From assembly GCA_032718865.1 (NCBI GenBank), contig JALUTQ010000030.1:186001-250000 (forward strand): a stretch of 64,000 bases of DNA. Direction: 5' to 3'. The notes beneath the pieces were generated by a model. That model was not told the origin of the DNA and did no database searches. It saw only the letters and a list, made by a program, of their open reading frames with translations. This DNA is from Tilletia caries (lineage: Eukaryota; Basidiomycota; Exobasidiomycetes; Tilletiales; Tilletiaceae). Below, in pieces: positions 15,537 to 26,600 of this stretch (positions within the stretch are counted from its first letter, which is position 1; each line of letters starts with the position of its first letter). The translations under genes were made by a program, and so were the position numbers.

Positions 15537-15915
15537 CTAGGCAGCGCAGCATCCGCCCTTCCTGTTGCATCCGCCGCAGCACGTGGTGCCATTCCTGTAT
15601 CCGCAAATCCGTCCGGAAAGGGGTTCGAAAAAGGGAAGGCAAGGGTCAGCATCCTCATCCATGAGGTTCATGATGTACCCCCTTCATTGGGGACGAGGAC
15701 GACCCATCTCGCGCAAGGCTTTACACTCACGGGCACTGCCGACAAACCGTACAGTCGTACACTCGAGCGACTCCTGAGAAGGACTCGTCGAAGGCTGAGA
15801 GCGAGTCGGCGGGCACGGGTGAAGGCGCTGCCAGGACGACCGTTGCGGTGCCGAGGAGGAGCAGGAGCAGGGCGGCCCGAGAGGGAGCGGTGAAGGTGAG
15901 TTTGATGATTTGCAT
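15537..15915 (-). CDS. small secreted cysteine-rich protein, family member 1
   Basis: Two exons (15915-15731, 15594-15537) give 80 residues. There is a hydrophobic signal peptide (residues ~8-29, with a LLLLLLG core, cleavage after VVLA plausible). A short Ser/Pro linker and a cysteine module follow: YDCTVCRQCP joined across the intron to NGTTCCGGC, then GGCCAA at the very end, eight Cys in all. The same architecture, intron position and phase occur in the 72-residue genes at 17,139 and 63,047, so these are paralogues. Function unknown; small apoplastic or cell-surface peptides (effector-like, hydrophobin-unlike) are possible. It is convergent with TUL1, 184 bases away. A TATA-like element lies about 150 bp upstream. 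Confidence 0.75.
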
Positions 15916-17138
15916 TGTGGTTGATGCGTTGATGGTGTGCGGCTGAATTGTGTTTCGAAAATAATGGGCCTTTTAGGCAAGTTCGTGCGAAGACAGACGA
16001 ATGGGGAATGACCGGTGACCAAGGACGAAGATCTGTTCAACCCCTCCCTCAAGCGACTCCCCCCTCTCTTATATGCATCCCTGGCGGGCGTATAGGGTAC
16101 AAGGTGGGATAAAGGACAAACACGTTCCAGGTGCTCGTGCTTTACTCATTGCTGCGAAACGACTCGGGCGAGACCGCCGGAGCTGCGATGCGTCTTGCGA
16201 CCTTTCCTGAACGACGTGCGGTCCTGCTTCCTTTAGCAATTCAAGCTTCAGGCGGGACGATTGCCAGAACCTAGAAATGCTCTACCATCTGGGACGTACC
16301 GCCTTTCCTGCCCCTCTCACGCGTGAGTATAAACACACTCGGGAGTATGTTTGGATTTAGGACCACGAGCTGATGAATCGAGTATCTTACAAGTCTTCAT
16401 CAGCAGTCATACGCTGGGACACCGACCGGACCCGAACTCTTGACATATGCAAGGACGAGCCGGGGCGTCGAGGTGGATCCCTTTTGTCCCGTCGAACGAC
16501 ATCAGCGCATCAACATACAGGAACTGCGGTCTGGGGAAGCGAGCAAAGTCAAAACAGCTCCCTTCGTGCGCCCACACCTGCAAGCGTCGCCGCCGGCTCG
16601 CCCGCCGGCTCCATGGAAGAGGACGTTTACCAGCGGCTGAATTACTGAATGAAGAGCCGAGTTGAGAAACGGAGGAACATCCTTGAGGAACGAATCCTCC
16701 ACTGCTCCACCTCTGCTTGATGAACGGCAATTGGGGATTGGACTGGAATAATCTCTTGACCCATGAGGCGGTCCAAGGCGGCATCCCCCTCAAACCATGC
16801 TGGAAACTCCACTTGTGAGCATTCTCATCCCTTGCGGCCACAGGCGGCTCTAAACTTAATCTTGCCATATCCTATTAAGCAGATCACAGTACGAGCCCGT
16901 CTTTCAGCCGCGACTGCAATCGTGGTATAGCGGATGCTGAGAGCCGCACGAGCATCAAATCCAGGCCGTGAGGCGAAGGAAGGCGGACATGGTAGGTCTC
17001 GCTCAAGTTGAGAACTTTGGCACAACAGCCAGGCGGGAGGAAGGAACGAGTGGCAGCGTCGGTGGTTGCTTCGATTGCGGTGACGGCAGAGGGAGACGAA
17101 CAGATCTTCGAGGAGTCGGTCGTGGACGATCCTCCCCT
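15916..17138. other. intergenic region upstream of secreted peptide gene 1
   Basis: 1.2 kb with no gene recognised. It includes the TATA element at 16,066 and, at 16,936, the abrupt left edge of the segmental duplication. Open frames at 16,407-16,868 show no domain and no homology to other parts of the window. Confidence 0.5.
16066..16075 (-). promoter_or_regulatory. TATA-like element of secreted peptide gene 1
   Basis: Reads TATAAGAG on the minus strand, about 150 bases before the ATG at 15915. The other small secreted-protein genes here have AT-rich TATA-like elements at a comparable distance. Confidence 0.5.
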
Positions 17139-17475
17139 TCAAGCAGGGCAGCACCCGTTAGGCTTGGAGCAGCCACCACAGCACGATGAGCCGTTCCTGT
17201 GAGAGAAAGGACAGCGGAAAGGAGAAGCACAGGTGGTCAGCGGCAGCCCCTCGCGTCATATCATCCAACATGGTCACATAACGAGCCCCCCAAGGATTCC
17301 GGGAAAATACGTACGAGCATTCTCGGCAAACGTGGCAGTCGCGAATAATCGCAAGTCCGCCCGTGAGGGATGCGTCGTATTGGGCCAGCGAGCCAGCGGG
17401 GGCAGGCGAAGGGGTGGCCATGACGGCCGTGGCGGAGACGAGGGCGACGAAGAGGGCGGCGAGCTTGAACTGCAT
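17139..17475 (-). CDS. small secreted cysteine-rich protein, copy A
   Basis: Two exons (17475-17315, 17196-17139) give 72 residues. The signal peptide is LAALFVALVSATAVMA, then TPSPAPAG. The mature part has RDCHVCRECS joined across the intron to NGSSCCGGC and GCCPA. Eight cysteines lie in the pattern CxxCxxC-x5-CCxxC-x5-CC. The predicted protein is identical to copy B at 63,047 and paralogous to the gene at 15,537. It lies just inside the left edge of the duplicated block. Function unknown; secretion is predicted from the hydrophobic N-terminus. Confidence 0.8.
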
Positions 17476-18288
17476 GGTTGATGCTTTTGTTGGTGGGTGG
17501 GGGATGAGGGTATTTGTAGAGGAAGACGAAGGGAGAGTGATAGGGCTGGGACGATTGGAGGAGGAGAAGTATAAGCAGATGCTGAAGAGGGGGGAAAAGT
17601 CAGCAGGAACACTCCTTTTATTTATGTTACCGTTCACGCTGTCCACTGGCAGCAGGTCAGACGACAGAGGCGCGGAAGGAAAGAAGCCGGAAGGTACGCC
17701 CGCCGTCGACAGCCGAGAAGTTTGCAGCAAGAAGTAGTAGTGGAAGCAATCCAATTCATCCGGAAGAGGCGTTATATTGACTGCGCCCTGGCAATTGTTA
17801 CTGGCCGCTGGTACCTCGCTTGACAACTGCTCCGGTTTCGCCCTGTCGGCTCTGTCCCTACCCCCACTGTCCCAAATTCACGCCGTCGCTGCTGCGTGCT
17901 GGGAATCTGGAATCTGGAAGCCGGGAATCTGGAACGGCAGTAATGCTCGGAGACACTCATCGCCTGAGGCCTGCGCGCCTGATGAACGATGAACGATGAA
18001 CGCCTGAACGCTGAGCTCACCACGGCTGCAAATGCCTGAATAAGGGAAGGATAAAGTTCGCGAGAAACACAGGGTAACAGGGGTCCGATAGGGAAAGGGA
18101 GGAGCGGATCTGGGTCCTGGGGGCTGCCCGCCGGCCGGCTGGGCCCTGCTGGTAGCGCTGCCTTTCGAGATTCATTGAAGCGACCCTGGTGCAGGTCCGA
18201 ATGGTCAAACCATAAGGTAGATCCTCTGACTTCCGGTGCCAACACCGGAAAAAGACGCGACGCGCAGCCGACAGATTGGGGACATTCT
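17476..18288. other. promoter of secreted peptide A and 3' region of kinase A
   Basis: 0.8 kb between two minus-strand genes. It holds a TATA-like element near 17,616 and repeated short motifs (GATGAACGATGAACG-type at about 17,980-18,005) just beyond the kinase 3' end. The same sequence is present in copy B. No further gene was recognised. Confidence 0.5.
17616..17625 (-). promoter_or_regulatory. TATA-like element of secreted peptide copy A
   Basis: ATAAATAAAA on the minus strand, about 140 bases upstream of the ATG at 17475. It is conserved in copy B at 62,899-62,908. Confidence 0.5.
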
Positions 18289-19793
18289 TCAGCGCCAAAC
18301 CCCGACCTTATCAGCCCAATCGCGAAGCACTTCGACCTCCGTCTTGCTCGCGCGCAGTACGGTGCCGTCGATGCATGTGAGCTTCGCTTGTGCATCATCA
18401 GCAGCCTGGGGGAAGGTTTTGGACGAAAGGGTAAGGCGTAAGAGAAAAAACAACTTGGCTTTTGGGCGGGGCTGAAGTCTGAACTCACTGGTTGCCACTC
18501 GTATCCGCCGCACCGGAAGTACTCGACCACTGCAACACCAGACCCGCGCTCCTCAAGGACTTCCTCTTGAACGGCCGTCTTCGATTTTCCACCTTCTGTT
18601 GAACTCGAGGCGTCCGATGATGCAGGGTAGGTCAAGTACACATGCTTGCCATTGTCGTACATGAGCTGTGTGATCTTGGTCAGAGCTCCGAGTGCGAATT
18701 GAAGTCGGACGTCCTGTGCCGCGTCGCTCGTCGCCCATGATGGCGACGACGACGAGGCAGCGGATGATGAGACAGCGGGACTGCGCAAAGGTCGGATAGC
18801 GACGATGTCGAGAGAAGACGGCGGCCGTGGGTGAGGATTCGTACTTCCACTCGAAGACTCTGCGCGCGACAGAGCAGCCGTGACAGAGAACGGTCCCGGG
18901 ACAAAAGTCGGCTCAAGCCTATCTGTCGTTAGAGCGGCAAGGTAGAGGAACGGACCCTCCAACGTCGCCTTTTCCTCAGAAAGCGTCTGGAATCCGTCCG
19001 TCGTCGGATCGTACACACTCAGAGTGCCCGCACTCGACGGCTTCAGGACGAGTTTGCCGGAGACCCAGACCGTCGCGTTCTTCTGCGCTGCCATTTTGAA
19101 TCGTTCGATTCCCGGGAATTCGGCTCGGAGAGCTTCCGAGTCGTGCAGAATGGCGGCATGGAGAGCGTGCGAGGTGATGATATGTGCCAGCGAAGTCCTT
19201 TGGCTCGATCCTGGTCCTTCGTTATCGCCATCGCCACTCCGGACGGGAGTGGCCGAGGTTCGCGTCAGGGTGAGTGGGACAAGCGCGGACGGTGGCGCGG
19301 TCGTTGAATTGGCATCGGTCATCTTGAGAGAGTTGAGCAGGGCACGGACCGAGCGAAGTCGCCAATCGTGTTCGCCCTGACCATCGCTGGACTCATGAGT
19401 GCCCTCCGAACCAGGTGGGTAGAGACCCGCGTAAAGCGCATTCGCTGTTCCCGTTGGGACCATAGCAAGTTGGACATCGATCAGCGACGCCTCGCTCGAT
19501 TCCGAGTCTTCCTCCTTCAGGATGAGGCCGTTGAGGAACTCATGCGTCGTCCCATCCCCTCCGAGTAAGACGGTATACACTGTCGGAAACGGGGAGAAGG
19601 ATTGAGCAATGGCATCCCTCACCTCTCGTCCAATACGGACACCGTCGCCCTCAGACCGAGTCTCATGTTTGACGACGTTGATGTGAGAGTGCTGGACGAG
19701 AAGCGGGGCGATCTGGTTCTCGAACAGCGTGCGGGAGAGTCCAGGCAACCCTGAGGCCGGATTCAATACGACATGAAGCTGAATCTTCGACAT
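18289..19793 (-). CDS. diacylglycerol/sphingoid-base kinase-fold lipid kinase, copy A
   Basis: Two exons (19793-18489, 18405-18289) give 473 residues. The N-terminal DAGK catalytic domain shows VVLNPASG, the ATP-binding GGDGTTHEFLNG (residues 78-89) and VPTGTANAL (112-120, a GTGN-type loop). The C-terminal lobe is the beta-rich half of the YegS/sphingosine-kinase fold, with a Ser-rich disordered insert around residues 330-375. Family members phosphorylate diacylglycerol, ceramide or long-chain bases with ATP; the substrate cannot be told from sequence. The 83-nt intron contains no in-frame stop, so an unspliced frame continues to 17,772, but the spliced form restores homology to the end. It lies 219 bases downstream of the aldehyde dehydrogenase on the same strand. 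Confidence 0.85.
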
Positions 19794-20012
19794 GGTGGTG
19801 TGCAGGGTGATGGATGTCGTGCTGGCCCGAGCGTTTCGCGTCTGCCTTTCCCTTCCGCTTCCAGCCTCAACGAACTCCAGCTTCAGATCAAAAGACAGCT
19901 CAGCGATTGCACATAGCGAGGAACATGGCGCTCGTAGCCGCTGCAGGCTCAGATCTACGATTCTTGTCCGCTACAGGGGAAGATAAGAAAGGGACAGGAA
20001 CATGAAGCTCCT

Positions 20013-21821
20013 TCAAATCTTCCAGATCACTTGCTTCACCTCCGACCAGTCGTCCAAGATCTCGGTTCCCCATTCCCGTCCAAGCCCCGACTGACGAACG
20101 CCTCCGAAGGGAAGCGTGAGATCAAAGGTGGGGGCCGACTGGTTGATGCCGATCAAGCCGCTGCTGATGGCCTTTGCGCTTCGCATCGCACGGCTGCCAT
20201 CGGAGGTGAACACGGAACAGTACAGGCCGTACTCGGTGTCGTTTGCCAAGGCGAAGGCTTCAGCCTCCGTTTTGAAAGTGCTAACGTGCACGACAGGTCC
20301 GAAGCTGTGGGTGGATGGCGCGTGTGCGTAGCAGGTGAGTTTATGCTAACATCGATACGGGAGAAGGGGAAGGTGAGACTCACATTTCTTGTTGGACGAG
20401 CTGACTGCTCTCTGGCAACCCAGTGATGACGGTTGCAGGGATGTAGTAGCCCTTTCCTTCAGGGTGAGTACCCTGAGAGAGTTTACCTCCCTCCTTCTCG
20501 GCACTGTCCAGCAGTTGCTTGACCGCATCTATGGAGGAGGACAAAGTCAGATGAAAAGAAGCTGCCAGTCGCAAGGATGGCGATGCTACTCACCACGTGC
20601 GCGGGTGTCCACCATGGGACCCATGATGCTGGTCTCGTCTGGCAAAGACAATCAAGGGGTATGAGTACTCTTGTCAGCAAAGGTCAGAATTCCAGATGAG
20701 GTGTCAAACGTACTGAAAGGGTCTCCCATGGGGGTGTTCAAGTACGCAGCCTTGAACGCCTCGATAAACTTGTCGGCGATGGTCTCCTGGACATAAACCC
20801 GCGACTGACACATGCACAGCTGACCACTGAGCCACGACATCGAGAACGCGACCGCTCCAACCGCTGCTTCCAGATTGGCGTCGTCAAAGACAAGGGCAGC
20901 ACCCTTGCCACCTAGCTCGAGAGTGACCTTCTTCAGATTGGTCTTCGCAGCCGTCTCGAGCACCTTCCGACCCACTGCCGTTGAGCCTGTGAAGGCGAGT
21001 CGGCGGATTTGAGGGTGAGCGGCCAGCATGGCGCCTACGTCGCCCTTGCCGTGAATGACTTGGAGTACTCCGGCGGGGAAGCCGGCTTCGAGGGCGAGTT
21101 TGCCGAAAAAGGTGTTGCTCAACGGCGCACGTTCGCTCGTCTTGAGGATGATGGCGTTGCCTGTGGCCAGGGCTGGACCCACCTTTGATGCGGCGAGAGT
21201 CATGGGAACGTTCCAAGGGCAGATGGCTAGAGATGAATTGGTTGGAGGCGATCAACATGCTACTAATCGACATTTCGCTGGGGCTGGGGCAGACACTTAC
21301 CCGCACACACCCCGTAGGGCTCCCGAAGGGTGAAGCTGAGCGAGTCGGGCATCTGTTGCGAGGTTTGTCCATGGTGAGTGATGGCGAGAGAGGCACTGAT
21401 CCTCATGGTCTTGCTGGCCAAGCCGATGTCAGCAGCCACAACAAGCGGCTGTGTCCGACAAAAACATGAGATTCAGTGTATTCGGTCCACCCAGCACGTT
21501 CGCTTTGAAGACACTCACGCGACCCTGGCAAACGGCATCGAGCTCAGCGAGCTCCTTCGCGTGCTCGTCAATAAGGTCAGCCAGTCGGTGCAGCTTGCTA
21601 GCCCACTGCTCCGGACCGAGGGCGTAGTACGCCTTCTGAGCCTCGGTGGCGATCTTGACAGCCTCTTCGACGTCCTCGGCCGTGGCTGAATGGATGGTGG
21701 CGACGTGCTCCTCCGTGCACGGGTCTGTCAGGGTGAAGCTTTCTCCCTTGCCTTGGACGAAGCCGTTACCGAGCAAGAGGCCGGTCTCGATGAGAGCGGG
21801 ATTGGGACGGGGGGTGGACAT
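20013..21821 (-). CDS. NAD(P)-dependent aldehyde dehydrogenase, copy A
   Basis: Six exons (21821-21519, 21448-21301, 21226-20714, 20638-20594, 20528-20384, 20304-20013) total 1446 nt, giving 481 residues, the normal ALDH length. Seen here: CPWNVPMTLAASKVGPALA (NAD-binding fold), FTGSTAVGR, the catalytic Glu254 in LELGGK, and the catalytic Cys288 in SGQLC, 34 residues later as usual. The C-terminus has QQEIFGPVV and LPFGGVRQSGLGRE. It should oxidise an aldehyde to the acid; the closest style is the aromatic/aliphatic ALDH group, substrate unknown. The ORF looks intact. Differences from copy B include Met for Leu before PDSLSF and Ser for Thr in the C-terminal DDW(S/T)EV. It is divergent from FEX. 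Confidence 0.93.
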
Positions 21822-22051
21822 GGTTTTCAATGTTATAAGAGATGTTGGTCTAGAAGGGAGAGATCACGTTCGTTCGCAGGCAGGTCAATGGGAGAGGAGG
21901 AGGAGGAGGGGAAGGGGGAAGAACGGTCAGCTGGTCATCCGTCCATCAATATAGACGAGACTCAAGAGCTTATATGAGGAAGCTGCGGCCAGCGCGGGCG
22001 GGCCTTTCCTCCTTCCGTCAGTAGGGCGGGAACGACGGCGGCAATCCTTTT

Positions 22052-23485
22052 ATGGGCGCCTCAGCTCGGCTCCTTCATTTCACCACAAGTCATTCGGGTT
22101 GTCGGAACTGTCTGAGAGAGGGAGGGAACGAAGGACGGCCAGGCGGACGATGTCCGATCGGTCTGAGGATGCGTGCGGGGACGCGTTGGAAGGAAGAGAT
22201 GTTTGGGGAGGTGGATGGAAAAGTCAACGATCCCAGCAACGACGATGTCGCAACCCACCAGATGAGTGCCCCGCCCGCAAGAGGCCCGACACGGCCGCCC
22301 CCGACCCTCTTCACCCTCGCCCTCCTCGTGCCCGCGTCCATGCTAGGCACCCTGACCAGGATCGGGATCACCAACCTTTTCACCTTCTCAGGCACCCCGC
22401 TCGCGCCTCCCATCATCTGGGCACAGATCATCGGATGTGCCGTCTTTGGAGGCGCGCTTCAGAATAAGGAATACTTTGAAGCTGTCGTGCTCAGGCTGGA
22501 TCATCACCCGACTGCGGTGGGCCTTCAGTTGGGCTCGGCGCTCTACACAGCTCTCACGAGTGGGTATTGTGGCTCTGTCACCACCTTTTCCACCTGGATC
22601 TTGGACGATTACTTGGCGTGGGCCAATTACGATGGCGCGGCTCGGACGGGGGGCAAGAGTTTCCTGGCTGGGGTGGGGCAGACGTTCGTCACCCTGGCCA
22701 TGTCGGCGGCCAGTTTGCGAGTGGGCATGAAGCTCGCCGAGGAGGGCGAACCGTTCTGCATGGCCCGGCTCGTCGACTTCCTACCAGCTTCCTTACGAGT
22801 CCAATCATCCTCCAGCACAGCAAGCCCCGCTTCTATCGTCGAGCCTGGTCCAGGTATCGCGCACGCGGTGGACGATGCTGACGACCTGGCCGATTTCTCA
22901 AATAGGAAGAAGAACACCGAACCCTTCGCAGGTCATCATGTGCTCTACGTCCTCACCAGCCTCTTCGCCATCGGACTCCTCCTCATGACCAGCCTCCTCA
23001 CCGCATTCTACTCCCCCACAAGGTCGATCTCCGTCGCCCTCGCCCTCTCGCCACCAGGCGCAATGCTCAGATGGTTCCTCTCCCGCTTCAACGGGAAGCA
23101 ACTCAGGTCGAGCGGCTCGCGTGGTGGATGGCCCTATGGTACTTTTGCCGCCAACATGATGGGGATCTCCATCGTGGCTGCCTCCTACACGGCCTTACAC
23201 GCCAGTCGATCGGCGGACGCGGCGTCGACGTTGCCCTACAGCCGCGTCACCTGCGATGTCATCTACGATGGGCTCGAAACGGGCCTGGCGGGTGCGCTGT
23301 CTACCATTAGCACGTTCATCGCGGAGCTGTATACCCTCGGCGCAGGGCTCAAGACCAGGCGGGCGGCGATCTTCTACGCTTTTGCGAGTTGGGGATTCGG
23401 GATGGTCGCCTGCGTGCTGTTCATTGCCGTACCTCTTGCAGCACTGCATCGAGTGGATAGATGTTCTGCATACTCAAGACCATAG
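22052..23485 (+). CDS. FEX: fluoride export protein (two fused CrcB/Fluc domains)
   Basis: One exon; up to 477 residues. Eukaryotic Fex proteins are plasma-membrane fluoride exporters made of two CrcB-like repeats in one chain. Seen here: repeat 1 with LGTLTRIGITNLF (about 99-111), a Gly-rich helix and CGSVTTFSTW (173-182); repeat 2 with PPGAMLRWFLSRFN, GTFAANMMG and GALSTISTFIAEL near residue 420. A hydrophilic acidic linker separates the repeats. Both TxSTF signatures are present, so the channel looks complete. The start is uncertain: in-frame Met at 22,052, 22,199 or 22,262; the last sits just before the first membrane segment and may be the real one. Divergent from the ALDH gene, whose duplicated promoter stops before FEX begins. 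Confidence 0.93.
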   Translation: MGASARLLHFTTSHSGCRNCLREGGNEGRPGGRCPIGLRMRAGTRWKEEMFGEVDGKVNDPSNDDVATHQMSAPPARGPTRPPPTLFTLALLVPASMLGTLTRIGITNLFTFSGTPLAPPIIWAQIIGCAVFGGALQNKEYFEAVVLRLDHHPTAVGLQLGSALYTALTSGYCGSVTTFSTWILDDYLAWANYDGAARTGGKSFLAGVGQTFVTLAMSAASLRVGMKLAEEGEPFCMARLVDFLPASLRVQSSSSTASPASIVEPGPGIAHAVDDADDLADFSNRKKNTEPFAGHHVLYVLTSLFAIGLLLMTSLLTAFYSPTRSISVALALSPPGAMLRWFLSRFNGKQLRSSGSRGGWPYGTFAANMMGISIVAASYTALHASRSADAASTLPYSRVTCDVIYDGLETGLAGALSTISTFIAELYTLGAGLKTRRAAIFYAFASWGFGMVACVLFIAVPLAALHRVDRCSAYSRP

Positions 23486-23641
23486 ATAACTCCTTCGATA
23501 CCCGTCCCACCCTGTATAGTTATCCCCTTTTCTAATATCTAATGGAGCGCTTGCCTTCGGAGTCTGGACTTGCATCCGAGCGGCCACAGAAGATCTATAC
23601 AGGAGCACGGATGAGCGATGAGGAACCCAAGGTATCCCCCA

Positions 23642-26600
23642 TCAAGACTCGATTGCAATGTCCTTCCGGCACGAAGGGCAAAGCCGCGAGTTCAGCAGCA
23701 CCTTAGAAGCACAAACCCGATGATAAACATGCCAACAAGGATAGATGCAACACTCCTCCCCCTCCCTAAACTGCGCCAAACAAATCCCACACCGATCCAC
23801 CCGAACACCAGCAACGCTCAACTTCTGCTTCACCCTCCCACTAGCGTCGACCCGTCTTCGTTCCAATTCCACTTTCCCTAGGGAGAGGTTTGCGAGCTCC
23901 TGTGCGCTTGGTTTGGTGGAGCGTGCTGGGCCGAGGAACTCGGAGATCGCGGACAGGTTCTCGTAGTGGTCCCCATTCTCTTCCAGTTGGGACACGAGCA
24001 GGTCGAGGTCGGTGATACCCAGTGAGGGCTCGCGCCGGTGCGGACGGAGACCGGACCGTGCTCGCTGAAGGAGGGCCTCACCTTGTAACTCTGGCTCTTC
24101 GACTGGTTCTGTTGTCGCACCAGCAGGGACCGTCTCCGCCGTACCCGGGTGACTGTTCTCTGAATCCGTACGAGTTCGCGATTCTGCTCTTACCACTTGC
24201 GGAGGTATGGCAGGCAGCGGTCGCGTCGCAGACCGGGTCGGCGTTGGCGTTGGCGTTGGCGGCAGTCCCACAGATTGCGGCGGCGGCGTGGCAATAGCGC
24301 GGCTAGGCGGCGGTGCTGACCGACCTAGTATGGCACGCCGCGCATTGACAACCGCAGAAATGCCGTCAGCAGACCGATTCTCGTCCCCGGAGGCGATGGA
24401 CTCCCGCATCGCTGGAGGGGGCGGCGGAGGAGGGCGCCGCTGCAACGCGTTCATACGCACTTCGTCCACCGCGGCCGAATGACACCGCTCTTGCACAGGA
24501 GACACCTCGACTGCAGTAGCAGCAGCAGCAGCAGCTGCTGAGGCAGGTGTGTCAAACGACGTCGTGCTAACGCCCGTCTCGGCGTGAAGTCGAGTTGGCA
24601 CGATAGGATCCTGCAACTGCGTCCGCTCCTCCCTCGGAATATACGCCAACAAACTCGGTGTCCCCGTCGCAGGAGCAGGCGGCACCGAAACCGCACTACC
24701 CACAGCCGAACCAGCCTCACTCGTCCGGCCCGACTCACTCGCCTCCGACGACGGCGGCACGACCCGTTTCGTCGGCTCATAATGCCTTGTCGCAGGCGTA
24801 ATCGTAGGCAACCGTCCCAAAGGCCTCGGCGCCTCACCCGACCGCGGATTCACGAACGACGCAGGCCGAGGTCCGAAGCGGCGGGTGAAGAACGCTGCCG
24901 GTGGCGGGCCGCTCCGACCTGTTATCGCGCCCGAGCGGGAAAGACCCGGACCCGAATTAGCCGTGTGCAGGACGCGGTCCTCGGAGAAGGGCCGCTGTTG
25001 GTTGGACGACGACGGCGAGGCTGTGAGTGGGGAGCTGGACGATACCGTCGACGCTTTTTGTGGATCGGTGGCACCCAGTGCCAATCGAGCCTCCAACGCG
25101 CGCAGCGAATCACTCCGCGCGATGGAAATAGCGTTCATCTGAGCCTCCTTCTCTCGTACGTCCTCCATACGAACCACAGCCGGGACCGGGACCGGGGCCG
25201 GGGCCGGGGCCGCGGCCGGACTCGGCGGAGCGAACGGCGAGGATGTGATGGGAGATGTGGCCAGTCGCGCCAATTGAGGGTGAGGGGAGACGGTCGACGT
25301 CGGTGCTCGGACCGGTAGCGGCGGCGGCAGTGACCATCTCAAATTGGCAGGTTCGACCGATGGACGAGGAGGAGGAGGATACGCTCTTTCCTCCCCGCCC
25401 GAGCCTTCGTGCCCCTGCCCCTGCCCAGCCAAAGGCCGATCAAACAACTCCCGAACCTTACCAACCGTCTCAGCCTGCAACACCTCCACCCCAGCCCCAG
25501 CCCCTTCAAGCCGGGTACCGAACAACCCTTTGAGCCGCGTACCCACCGAGGAACGGTCGATGCCCATCCCACCTTGCGGTCCGAAGGGCGAGTCGGAGGG
25601 CCGAGGAGGTGGGAGCGCGGGATGAAGGGAGGCAGGACGCGATACCGAATACACCGGCTGACCCACACGAGGAGGAGGCACCGGCAACGGCCTTACCGCC
25701 CCTACACCCGGCGACACCTCCTCCTTCCGCACGCCCGCCCCAGCAAAAAGAAGATGATCCACCGGCCTCACAGGACTCTTCCCCTTCTGCGCCGAGCTGA
25801 ACTGCGAAAAGACGTGTGCGGCAATGAGGTTGTCGTCGTCTTCGTTCTGGACGAAATGGGCCTTCGTCGGACTTCCTGCCCGTTGCTGCTGCGGTGGAGG
25901 TGGCACAGCAGGTAGACGTCGTCCGGGGCCGGGGGCGGAGGTGGGGGAGGGGGAGGGTGCGACGGATTCATCATCAGGTGAGAACCCCGTAAGTTGCATC
26001 GTACGCGCGCGTAAGTAGTTAAACGCAGCCAACGCACTCGAGTCCACCTCCCTCCCCTCTCCCTCCTCCTCCTCCTCCTCCTCATCATCAGGCTCGGACC
26101 CCGTACTCTCAAGCCGACGCTCCTCATCGCTCGATTCGTCTGACGAGGAGAAGGCGATCCCGGCGCTGCGCGAACGGCCGAGGGCGAGCGGGGGCGGGGC
26201 GCGAGGGACCATCTTGTCTAGCTGGGCTAGTGATTCCAGTTGACGCTGCGTCGGGCTACGCTTATACGCGTCCCGCACTTCTTGCTCCTCGTCACTACTG
26301 TCATCACCCAGCTCCGCCCGGTCCCGCATCCGAAGAAGCGCATCCTCCTTCGAGCGTAAACGTTCGAACTCCTGTTCTTCCGCCTGCCACTGTTCCTCCG
26401 ACGAGTCCGAATGTGCGGCATCCTCAACCTCAAGCTCTCCCTGCTCATGCGACTCCAACTCGCTACTTCGGGAGAGCGGGCGTATCCCATCCGTATCGAC
26501 AGCTCCAGTCGTGCCACCTCCTTCTCCGCCCGAGAGATTTCGCTTCGGGTAGTGCGACTCGATCGACGTGCGTGGCGCCTTGGGCAGGACCAGGGTTGTC

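Larger units (their letters stand above)
16936..21913. repeat. segmental duplication copy A (inverted relative to copy B)
   Basis: About 4.98 kb carrying the secreted peptide, lipid kinase and aldehyde dehydrogenase. Its reverse complement recurs at 53,160-63,586 once the 5.4-kb retroelement is removed. Identity is very high, including introns and promoters, but there are real differences: for example Met/Leu and Ser/Thr changes in the dehydrogenase, several in the kinase, and an 83- versus 84-nt kinase intron. Homology stops sharply at 16,936 and 21,913, the latter in the 5' region between the dehydrogenase and FEX. Confidence 0.95.

Noticed and set aside
17772..19793. A 673-residue version of lipid kinase copy A
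   Set aside because: It arises from reading through an 83-nt intron; splicing restores the C-terminus found in copy B.
24584..25318. 244-residue Arg-rich plus-strand frame
   Set aside because: Composition (Arg/Pro runs) is that of an antisense shadow of the RING-H2 gene.
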